Positions 52,924 to 62,070 of a DNA stretch of 64,000 nucleotides are shown here, in pieces (position 1 is the stretch's first letter; every line of letters begins with the position of its first letter). The DNA is taken from positions 26,917,322-26,981,321 of the forward strand of contig OZ026598.1 in assembly GCA_964020085.1 (NCBI GenBank). The letters run 5' to 3'. The notes under the pieces were generated by a model. It did no database searches and was not told the origin of the DNA. It worked only from the letters and a program-made list of their open reading frames with translations. Both the position numbers and the translations under genes were made by a program. Source of the DNA: Micromussa lordhowensis. Taxonomy: Eukaryota; Cnidaria; Anthozoa; Scleractinia; Lobophylliidae.

Positions 52924-54498
52924 ATGGTTACGAGTTGTTGCGTCCCTGAATGCAATCAGAAAGGAAAGAAGACGTCCACAGGAGAGAAAGTTTCTTTCTT
53001 TGAATTCCCACGCTCTCCTCTGAGGAGAAAACAGTGGATTCACGCAATACGCCGTGAAGAGGGAAGGGAGTTTAAGATTGTGGGTGGAACAAAAGTTTGT
53101 TCGCTGCATTTTAGGCGTGAAGATATAAGAAAATCATTTAATGGACGGGCTTATGTGGCTGCTGGTGGCGTTCCAAGCAAATTTGCTTGGTCAGTTCCTT
53201 CCCCGAGGAAAAGAAAAGCTCCTCCGAAAAGACATCCTCAGCCGCCGAGGAAGAAATTGTTGACAGCGGCGTCCACGGCTTCTCAGGCCGAGTTAGTGAG
53301 CGAAACAGATACCACGGCGGAATCACTTTCCGAGTCGACATCAACTGCCTCTAACAGTAAAAGTAACCGAAATACTGAGCCAAACGATACTGATTTAGAG
53401 TTCAATGCGGAAAAAAAGATCGAGGAAATGGAACAGGAGCTGTTAAAACTTCGACCGGAAAACACTGAGCTCAAGAAGAAATTGGATGAGGCAGAGAAGC
53501 AGCTCGAGGCTATATCGGTCCGATTATTTTCTCTTGAATGCTTTACATCAGATGCTGACATCAACTTTTATACTGGCCTTCCAAATTACGCCACATTCCT
53601 CGCTTTATTTAACTTTTTGAATCCTGGTGAAGATGGAGAAAATATTCGTCCAAGAACCACCTTAAAAGATGTGCCAGAGGACTTTTATGATGCAGACTCT
53701 GAGGAAGATGAAAACGTTACACCTGCAAAGAAAGGACGCCCACGAAAACTCAAACCAGTTGAAGAATTTTTTATTGTGTTATGCCGCCTGAGAAGAGGCT
53801 TTTCTGAGCGCCATTTAGCTCACTTATATGGCGTTGCACAGTCCACCATAAGCAGGCTTTTTGTGCCATGGATTAATTTCATGTATTTGAAATTTGGCCA
53901 GGTGTGCATCTGGCCTTCTAAGTCAGTTGTTCAGGCAACTATGCCGGCAGATTTTAGAGAAAAATTTCCATCAACGCGGGTGATTATTGATTGTACGGAA
54001 GTCTTTTGTGAAATGCCAAGCAGTTTACTTTTGAACTCTGAACTTTTCAGCTCTTACAAAAACCATGTGACATTGAAAGGACTTGTCGGTATTGCACCAA
54101 GTGGGGGCATTACATTTGTCAGTCAACTTTACACCGGCAGCATTTCTGACCGTGAAATTGTTTTACGGAGTGGAATTTTGTCTCAATCCTTTGATGATGG
54201 TGACTCTGTAATGGCAGACAAGGGATTTCAGATTCAAGACATCCTGCCCCTTGGTGTTGATCTGAACATCCCACCCTTCTTAGGCAGTGATGCCCAAATG
54301 TCTGCTGAGGATGTTGTTAGGACACAGCAGATTGCAAGCCTGCGGATACACGTCGAAAGGGCCATCAACAAGATCAAGAACTTCCGAATTTGGAATGGAG
54401 TTGTTCCTTTGAGTTTATTTAGTGTTGTAAACCAAATGTGGACAGTTTGTGCTTTCCTGTGCAACACTCAGGATCCACTCATATCTAATATCACATGA
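52924..54498 (+). CDS. THAP-DDE transposase of ISL2EU-like B, intact
   Basis: ATG 52924 gives 524 residues beginning at the THAP finger (MVTSCCVPECNQ...FFEFP...KVCSLHF). The frame is open further upstream but without family sequence. After the THAP domain come a basic Pro-rich linker and a Glu/Lys coiled coil (about residues 155-205). Then GLPNYATFLALFNF and an HTH-like segment (LSERHLAHLYGVAQSTISRL is the general form; the sequence has FSERH). The DDE_Tnp_4-type core has IIDCTE (D356), MADKGF (D432) and HVERAI (E478). Spacings match element A closely. No internal stop; all catalytic residues present, so this copy could be active as a protein. Confidence 0.9.
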   Translation: MVTSCCVPECNQKGKKTSTGEKVSFFEFPRSPLRRKQWIHAIRREEGREFKIVGGTKVCSLHFRREDIRKSFNGRAYVAAGGVPSKFAWSVPSPRKRKAPPKRHPQPPRKKLLTAASTASQAELVSETDTTAESLSESTSTASNSKSNRNTEPNDTDLEFNAEKKIEEMEQELLKLRPENTELKKKLDEAEKQLEAISVRLFSLECFTSDADINFYTGLPNYATFLALFNFLNPGEDGENIRPRTTLKDVPEDFYDADSEEDENVTPAKKGRPRKLKPVEEFFIVLCRLRRGFSERHLAHLYGVAQSTISRLFVPWINFMYLKFGQVCIWPSKSVVQATMPADFREKFPSTRVIIDCTEVFCEMPSSLLLNSELFSSYKNHVTLKGLVGIAPSGGITFVSQLYTGSISDREIVLRSGILSQSFDDGDSVMADKGFQIQDILPLGVDLNIPPFLGSDAQMSAEDVVRTQQIASLRIHVERAINKIKNFRIWNGVVPLSLFSVVNQMWTVCAFLCNTQDPLISNIT

Positions 54499-54832
54499 TC
54501 TGTTTATGCTTATATTTTTACTAAGTCATTGTTGTTAACATTTATCTTAGTTGAAATATTTTTCAAACTAGTTTTGATTTGTCTTTTTTTTGTTTAAAAC
54601 ATGATATTTAGAAACATAGAAAATCATAAATCAAACTGGTTTGACAAATTTAAAACCAAAATAAAATAATATGAACCACAACATACAGTAGAATTGGCTT
54701 TAAGGCAGGGCTTATTATAACACTTGATAATAAGGTATGTAGTATGTCCACATCATGAACGTAAAAACAGTACTTAATTGTTTTCATGTTTAAAACATGT
54801 AAACATGTTATAAGAACAGTGATTTTGCCGGC
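54499..54832. other. Intergenic region between convergent genes of ISL2EU-like B
   Basis: AT-rich, no gene; convergent 3' ends as in element A. Confidence 0.6.
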
Positions 54833-56863
54833 TTATGCTCTTGGTTCTCTAGCTGCTGTAGCTAGGAAGTGTTTAAAATAATACAGTTTCAATGTTACCT
54901 TTAAACTGTTCCAAAATTGAGGGTCAAATGGAATTTGCTCGATGCTCATTCCTTTACTGGTGTAGACGATGAAATCGCACCATTTTGCCCCGGTCACACC
55001 CATCAGCCCTTGAACTTGGACATAGTACTTATGGGTGCGTTTAAGTTTAGGCTTTCCATCAACTTCTTCCATAAAAAAGGTGCTGTCAGCGCATGCATCC
55101 AGTGGGGTGACTAAGTACTTGGTTTCTGGGCACTTCAGAAAGAAAGACCAAATGGATCAGAGCATCCAGGATCAATAACCTTGCCGTCAGGTGAAGCACC
55201 CAAGTATGGGGCTTCCATGCTTATTACAAGTCCTGACTGAAAAACCTTCACTGGCTTGTTAATAGAGTACATATATTTCTGGTATTGTTCTAAGGCAATT
55301 GGCTCATATTTAAGTCCATGACTAGTATATCTTGAATAAAAAGGCTTTGGATTTATAAGATTTTTAACCAGAGATTCATGGTTTCTTTTTCTGTCCCTTA
55401 TGAGACCAAAATTAGAGGCAGTAAATCGGAATTTTCTTTCCTGCTTCCATTCAGGACAGCCTGATTGGCTGCGTGTTTTAATTTCAATGTCATTCAGTTT
55501 ATCTTCATTAACTTCCAGACTATTTAACAGTGATTTTTCTGCTTCTGAAAGATCAGCAGGCATCTCAAACTGTTCAGGAGACTGACTTGATAGGGGAAAT
55601 CTTGGATATATCACAATGTGCTGACTGTGGTTGGCAGGGTTTCCTCTAGGGACAGATGTGATGTCACAAAACACTTTAAAATTATCTTCGGTCACTGCAA
55701 GTTGATAGCTGGCATACGAACCTAGTGGACTTTTCCCAAATTTGGTTTCCACTAAGGGAATAGAATCATACCTTGCAGTCATAATCTGTGCCAAGGCCAT
55801 ATTTGGGTTCAATTCTTTCAAGGTTGCCAATAGTTTTTTTTCATCTGCCTTTTGCCCCCGGATATTATTCCTTGCCTCATAAAGTGTACATCTGACACCA
55901 GGATCTCGAGCTGATGATCTGGTATGCTCCAGGTAGGTTTTTGCTACAAGCACCTCCATTGCTGGTTGTGGATTAATAGAGTTTCCTCTTCCCTTCCTAT
56001 GCCACTGCTGTAAAGAGGAAGTACATGCCTGCTTTGGCTGCATGTCTTCTTCGCTTTCAAGTTCATGGACAGTTTTACATTCATATCTTCATCAAGAGTG
56101 CTAATATATGGTTACAAAAACCAACCTTCCCAGCAACGCAGGAGCATGAAGCATGTTTCACTTCCCCACTAACAATGCACAATGCGACTTTTAAGTTGTG
56201 TGGGGCATCATTCTTCCGAAAGCTGTGATAGCAGTGTGACCGGAATTAAAAATAGTTCTCGTCGCTCGCTGCAGAGATGCTCTTTAAGTATTCGTCGTTT
56301 AGAAAAGTTGTCGCTTTCCGAATACTCGTTGGAACGGAATGGGCTTTACTTGTCGGATCAATTCTCTTTCCAGACTTTGAAATATGGAGATTTATTTCGG
56401 CACGAGTGAAAAAGGGCATCCGCCGTATGTCTGCAGACCAGCCATCTGATGGAAAACTGAAAGGAATCTGAGTTGCGCAAATGCCGGAGTTGTCATCTTT
56501 GGTTTTATCCAAGCGTTCCTTGCGCTTTGAATATACGGACTCAGGATCCGGATCTACTATATTTTTATCACGACCTTCTTTAATATATTCCTCAACCCTA
56601 AACAGAAGGGAAGATAAGATAGTTTTAAAACTATGGTTACCGCAATCATGTCCAAGCGAGGCGCGAAATCGACGCGAATTAGCAGTCGAAGCACGAGCAT
56701 CCTACCTTTTCACTAATTGTGCTTTTGTTTTCAATCCTTTCAATGTATCGCCTCTACATTTTAGCCAGAAACGAAGTTCTTCATTTTTTAGCGTGGCAGG
56801 TGATCTACCTTGAAGAGAAGCTCCAGGAATATCGTCTTCTGTTAACGCACGTGAAGCAGCCAT
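54833..56863 (-). pseudogene. SAP-SWIM-YqaJ nuclease of ISL2EU-like B, multiply frameshifted
   Basis: Exon 1 (56863-56707) starts MAASRALTEDDIPGASLQ and reads toward a SAP segment, but a 1-nt deletion near 56762 breaks the frame. The donor GTAGGA and an acceptor at about 56598 mark the same intron position as in element A. Exon 2 pieces: 56512-56246 (FTRAEINLHISKSGKRI), a shift near 56240, the SWIM motif ASCSCVAGKVGFCNHI, a shift near 56095, and 56043-55135 with the YqaJ start (FRFTASNFGLI, GASPDGKV). A final shift near 55125 destroys the ExK box. The tail 55072-54833 continues HKYYVQVQGLMGVTGAKW. At least four frameshifts. Confidence 0.85.
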
Positions 56864-56892
56864 TCGTGACGATCAAAACACAGGGAAAAGCC

Positions 56893-56965
56893 GGCCTCAC
56901 TAGCCTCGCTTTCACGCAACTAGACCCGGGCCGCCCGAGTGGTCCGCCATATTTGCATTCGGTGT
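56893..56965 (-). repeat. Right TIR of ISL2EU-like B
   Basis: Inverted partner of 52788-52860; ends CGGTGT followed by AT. Confidence 0.92.
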
Positions 56966-57359
56966 ATATTGCTGGTCAGATGTCATCAGAGGGCACTAGT
57001 ATTTTCAACATTTGATTATTGTAAACTAAACCAGAGCATTATGGTATGATAGGGCAAATGATATAGCAAATCTGAAATTGCCAACTCAGCATTTTTTGTA
57101 TATACCATAAAACATTTTCAACAGCCAAGGACTGCATTTCTTGTTGTGTTTATGTTATATTGAAGAGCAATTTTAACAAACTAATAGCGGGGTTTGACCT
57201 TAAAATTTCTGGGTATTCAATACCTTTCCTGCATGTTGTTGTTCCCCAACATCCTTGAACGTTGCCATGGCAATGTCGTAATACCACTAATTTGTTAAAT
57301 TGACATCACTTGAATAAAAAGAACTGAATTTCAAAGGAAAATATTTTACTTCCTTGATG
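56966..57359. other. AT-rich spacer, nothing seen
   Basis: No coding block or repeat. Confidence 0.6.
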
Positions 57360-58485
57360 TCCTAAATTCATGCATGAAAGAGCTAAGTTACATTAGAGAT
57401 GCCCTCATCCGATGTGGTTCACTTGAATTGGTAGCTGAGAAGTTAAGTGACAAAGCAGCTACATGTAAGCAGTCTGGTCCATGGGTGGATGCTTTGCAGC
57501 TAATAAAGAATCTCAAATTGATAAGGATATGGTCAGGCAGAGAAGAAAAAAGTTGACAGAAAAGATCTGGTGCTTGATTTATTTCATTGTTACAAGGACT
57601 TCGACTTTAATCTAGAGTTGCAGATTAAAATTCAGTTCAGAGGAGAGCCAGCAATTGATACCAGTGGAGTACTTTGTCAAGCTTACGAGATGCTTTCCTT
57701 GCATTGGCAAAAGGAGATGCAGGGTTAAAGATGTTTCAAGGTCCATAATATACCGAAATGACAATGTGCTAAATGGAGTGTTTGAAGTTCTTAGGAAAAT
57801 GGTCGCCCAAAGTATGATCCAAGGTGGCCCAGGGTTTCCTTATTTGTCACCAGTGGTTTATTGTTACATTGGTACTGGAAATTTACAGCAGGGCATTGCA
57901 AGGGCTAGTGTCATAGATATCGGTGATGTAATCTTGAACAGCTATATCACAAGGGTAAGTGCTGCATTTACTTTTCCCATTATTATTATTATCATCATCA
58001 TTATTATTAGTTATTTATTAATCTTTATTAGTAACAATTAAATTATGGCCTAGAGTTTGATGACTGAGATAAAACAACTTTGAATTTGCGAACTGTAATA
58101 GACAGCAAAATTTGACTAATCTGTTCTAGTTTTAACTTTAAGATTTAGTTAATGATATTACAATGTTAGTATTGTGGTATTTACATTGGTCAAGTTTAGT
58201 ATTTTTCTGTTCTGGTGCTGGCAAGTTTAATAAAATGCCTTTCTCCATTAAAAATTTATCCTTTAACAAATGGGTTAATATTGCATTGAACAATCCTTTG
58301 TTAGGTCCTTTATTTCATGTTCATTTTTAAAAAGAGTGTGTTTGGATTGATGACAGAGCATTTTTTAGCTTAGAGATGCAACAGCTGTTGACATTGAAAC
58401 CATCAACCAGGAAGATGATTTTTTACAGCTGATGCAAAACTGTGGAGAAAGAAGTCTGTTGAGGGCAAGGAACAAACATGGTATT
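57360..58485 (+). pseudogene. HECT-domain-like fragment, two or more exons
   Basis: A first stretch (57374-57556) has RDALIRCGSLELVAEKLSDK. In shifting frames 57560-57955 then reads LQIKIQFRGEPAIDTSG, DNVLNGVFEVLRKMVAQSMI and QGGPGFPYLSPVVYCYIGTG, ending at NSYITR followed by a GTAAGT donor. A further exon at about 58373-58470 after a T-rich acceptor reads AVDIETINQEDDFLQLMQNC, then GERSL. This layout is like the N-lobe of HECT E3 ligases of the G2E3-like type; the C-lobe with the catalytic Cys is not present. Two frameshifts in the first part. A broken host gene copy or a transposon-carried fragment cannot be told apart. Confidence 0.5.
57980..58017. repeat. Trinucleotide microsatellite in the HECT-like intron
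   Basis: ATT/ATC units, about 12, just after the splice donor. Confidence 0.85.
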
Positions 58486-58839
58486 CAAAATACTTCTTAA
58501 ATTTCTCTTTTCTCTATTTTTTTGGTCTGAGGTACATGTCTTTATTCATATTTATTACATTTCAATTCTTGCCATACTGAACCCACATATGTATATGTTT
58601 CATGCATTGAAACATGCATTAGCTGGATGGACCCTTGTATAAGGCAGACACAAGCTTCAGTGACTCCCAAACTTTTCTTCCCATATTTTATGTAAAACAT
58701 AATTATTGTATTCAGCACACCTATTTAGTGAAAACTAGAGGTCATAAATACTAGAGCATTTTACAATGAAACCCAGAAAGCCATGCTAAATTGCCAAAGG
58801 ACAGTCCTGATTATGACAAACTCTTTAAAATCAGAGACT

Positions 58840-59960
58840 TGTTGAATATCATTAAGAAAAAACATTCAAGGAACACTGAACCTTGAAAGGAACATTGCCA
58901 TTGATGAGACACTCGAGGGAAGAGTTGGGTTTCATCAGTTCTTGCCAAACAAACCCGGTCAATTTGGAGTAAAAACCTTTACTCTTTCCGAGTTGTCTGG
59001 GATCTATTTGTGTACACCAGCAAGACTGGTCATGATCCTGAGAAAGGGGTGGCTCACCATCTTGTAATAAAGCTATTGCAAGGACTTGAAGGAAATGGCT
59101 ACAATATTTTTGTGGACAATTGGTATTTAAGTCCTGCGCCGTTCCTTGATTTGGCAAAGGATAAGACTCTGGCATGTGGCACTGTGCAAGCTGACAGGAA
59201 AGGCTTTTCTAGTGATATAATGAACATCAAGGACAAAGAGATCAAGTCCATGAAAAGGGGACAGTCTGTATTTAGGCAGAAAGGCAGACTCACTGTTTGC
59301 ACATGGAAGGACAACAAGTTTGTCCACTTGTTGACAACAATGCCAGCCACAAGTGAATGTTCAACAGTAACATGGGCGGTCAAAGAGAAAGGAAAGTGGG
59401 TGCAAAAAGAAGTCCAGAGGCCAGCTATTGTGGAGTTATACAATAAGTTCATGGGAGGGGTGGATCTAGCTGACCAGAGAGTAAGAAGCTATCAACGCAA
59501 CACTAAAAGCTATGTATGGTACATGAAGTTGTTCTTCTATTTTATTGAAGTGGCATTCATGAATGCTTACCTTTTGGAAGGAAAGAGCCCACATCATAAC
59601 CCCCCAGCTGATGCTTCCTTTCTGCCAGAAACTTATCACAAATCTAATAGGGGGACGTGTTTATCAGAGAAAGCAACAGAACAATGGATCCTTGCCAGAT
59701 GAAGGAAGATTCAACCTCTCACTGGGCCACTTTCCAGTATCAATGCCTAAAAGATCCCACTGCAAAGTGCATATGCAGCGTGCTATACCCAATACACATG
59801 TTCTGTTTGCAACATTAGAATGTGTCCTGCACCTCGTTTCCAGAGGTTTCACACCCCTGAAAACTATTACTATGATGACGAAGACTGTGGTGATACTGTG
59901 TGCTTTAACTTTAAATCTGAAAGCAGTTCTTAATAGCTCCTCTTTTAATACTGTGTTAAA
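58840..59960 (+). pseudogene. piggyBac transposase (copy 2), 5' truncated
   Basis: Degraded start at 58840-59000 (RVVWDLFVYTSKTG), then a long frame 59010-59702: GHDPEKGVAHHLVIKLLQGL, NIFVDNWYLSPAPFLD (catalytic Asp), LACGTVQADRKGF, and NKFMGGVDLADQRV (Asp) with MKLFFYFIEVAFMNAYLLEG. A shift near 59700 leads to RFNLSLGHFPV and, in the next frame, a Cys-rich tail with CSVCNIRMCP. This is the PGBD4-like layout with a C-terminal RING-like Cys domain. The first catalytic Asp region lies upstream and is not found. No TTAA-flanked ends identified. Confidence 0.8.
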
Positions 59961-60959
59961 TACTGTGTTTTTTGCTATCAATCACTTTTTTGATTCATCT
60001 GCTCTCGACACTATAGCAGCATGTCTCTACTTGAATGAAATGTCTGCATTTTTGTTGTTTCTTACTCCAATACTTTATTACTTGATATTGTTAGGATTGA
60101 AAGCAAGGTGATTTATGTACAAGCTGGATTAAGGCTGCTGCAATGCCGACTCCACAACAGGTTTAATAAACTGAAGTGCCCAAAATATTATTTTTTTAAT
60201 GTTTACTACAGAAGAGATCTTTAAGAATGCTACACACACCTTTTTGCCGTATTTTTGCCTTTCCTTGATGTCTGAAAAATTTCAGACTGATTTCAATTAT
60301 TTTTTGTTTAATGAATGCAGTGGTTGTTCTTTTCTCTCAAAAAGGGTTTTGAACCTGTGGGACATTTTCAATGGGCTACAGATCTACCTCATTAATTACT
60401 TTTTGCATTATGGAAATTTTATTATTTTCTGATTGGCCTATTTCCTTGCACTTTTCACAACCTGGTGGCCTAATGATAGCTAGGTTATATTTAAGCCTCG
60501 GCAAATTTTATTCTTAATATCAGAAGTTGGTCTTAGTATTGTATAACTGTCCAGCATTTTTGGACCAATTTTCAACTGGGTTTACATTTATTGAGTTATT
60601 TTTTTGTAAAAAAAAATATCTCTTAGTCGGCGCGACGAGTATGTTGTGGACGGGTCAATGGATCAGTGAGTCAGTGAGTCAGTGAGAGATGTATGTATGT
60701 CACACCAATCAGATCGGATCTACTATAAACAGCTAATCAAATTTCTTGTTTTAAAAGTAAATGGAATATGAGAAGATTTGATCCCGATACAGTTCAGAAC
60801 TGCCATATTTATTCTTCTATAAAAGAGGAGGAAGTATTCATATATTGGGTTTACTTCGGCATTTTCTGTGAGTTAGGCTTAGGATTTTAGTTATGGACGA
60901 GATGAGCCTTGAGGTATGAAACAGTGCGTGAGGTAGTTGTATGCAACGAGACGAGATGG
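59961..60959. other. AT-rich spacer with a short tandem run
   Basis: No gene. GTCAGTGA is repeated at about 60667-60690, followed by GTATGTATGT. The start of the 310-bp repeat array may reach back to 60890. Confidence 0.6.
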
Positions 60960-61655
60960 ACGAGATGTTTTTATTTTTAGTTACAAAGGTAACTTGATAT
61001 TTTTGTTTTTCACAAGAAGTAAATTCAATTAGACGTCACGCATCGTTGCTTCTAGTTCTTACGAAATGTTTTAGAGGAGACGAGACTACTTTGATTTGAA
61101 AGAGTTCGAACGTTTACAATAGGTACAGGTAACGGTTGCTGTGTTCTTGTTGCGTGCAAACATAACGAGATATTTTTATTTTTTCGTTACAAAGGGTAAT
61201 TTGACACTTGTTTTTCACAAGGGAGTAAATTCAATTAGAGCTGGCAAATCATCACCACTTGTTCCCACGAGATGCTTGCTATTTTTATTTACAAATGGTA
61301 ACTTGATATTTTTGTTTTTCACAAGGAGTAAATTCAATTAGACGTCACGCATCGTTGCTTCTAGTTCTTACGAAATGTTTTAGAGGAGACGAGACTATTT
61401 TGATTTGAAAGAGTTCGATCGTTTACAATAGGTACAGGTAACGATTGTTTTGTTGTTGTTGCATGGAAATATAACGAGATATTTTATTTTTTAGTTTTAA
61501 AGGGTAATTTGACACTTGTTTTCCACAAGGGAGTAAATTCAATTAGAGCTGGCAAATCATCACCACTTATTCCCACGAGATGCTTGCTATTTTTAGTTAC
61601 AAATGGTAATTTGACACTTTTGTTTTTCATATGGGAATGAATTAAATTAGACTGT
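60960..61655. repeat. Tandem repeat of about 310 bp, two copies plus part
   Basis: The block TTCAATTAGACGTCACGCAT occurs twice (about 61025 and 61333). The block TTCAATTAGAGCTGGCAAAT also occurs twice (about 61231 and 61539). Each 310-bp unit is itself two diverged halves sharing GTTACAAA.GGTAA(C/T)TTGA and CACAAG..AGTAAATTCAAT. High identity between copies. Confidence 0.85.
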
Positions 61656-62070
61656 CAACGTGTCAGAGGTTTTTTTTCTCTTTCTTTTTTCGGTAAACTA
61701 GTGTTGTTGTGTAAAAAGGGTTAACTAAATTGTCACTGTAAACACTCCCTTAAATGCTCCTATCTTCATAACCTTTTAATTAAAAAATAACTCTTGCACG
61801 CCTTGCGTGCCTATGTTATTGTTATGCCAACAGTACATTGGTGTTCTGTGTTTCCAGAAAATTTCCATTCAACACCCACAGAGAGTTTTGTTTTGATCCC
61901 CACCCCTCTGGAAAATCCTGCTTAGCTTCTTACTTTTCTTTTCAGCCCCCACCCCCTTTGATGTCACGGGTGGACCTTTGGTTACCGGAAGCCAAAGGTC
62001 TCTCTTGAACACATTGTGAAATAAGCACATGTTTACATAGTTTCTTTTGGAAAAGCACCACATCTTCATA
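61656..62070. other. Spacer, nothing seen
   Basis: T-rich then mixed sequence, no coding block before the THAP start at 62071. Confidence 0.55.

Larger units (their letters stand above)
52788..56965 (+). mobile_element. ISL2EU-like DNA transposon B
   Basis: 4178-bp element with a 73-bp terminal inverted repeat (52788-52860 and 56893-56965) that differs at one position by eye. Starts ACACCGAATGCAAATATGGC and is flanked by AT (52786-52787 and 56966-56967). Gene arrangement as in element A: plus-strand THAP-DDE transposase, minus-strand SAP-SWIM-YqaJ nuclease. TIR sequence and protein divergence place it in a different family from A. Inserted about 20 bp beyond the piggyBac coding tail. Confidence 0.88.

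Noticed and set aside
60629..60700. Short GTCAGTGA run as an origin-like or regulatory array
   Set aside because: Only three units of 8 bp; a simple repeat is sufficient.
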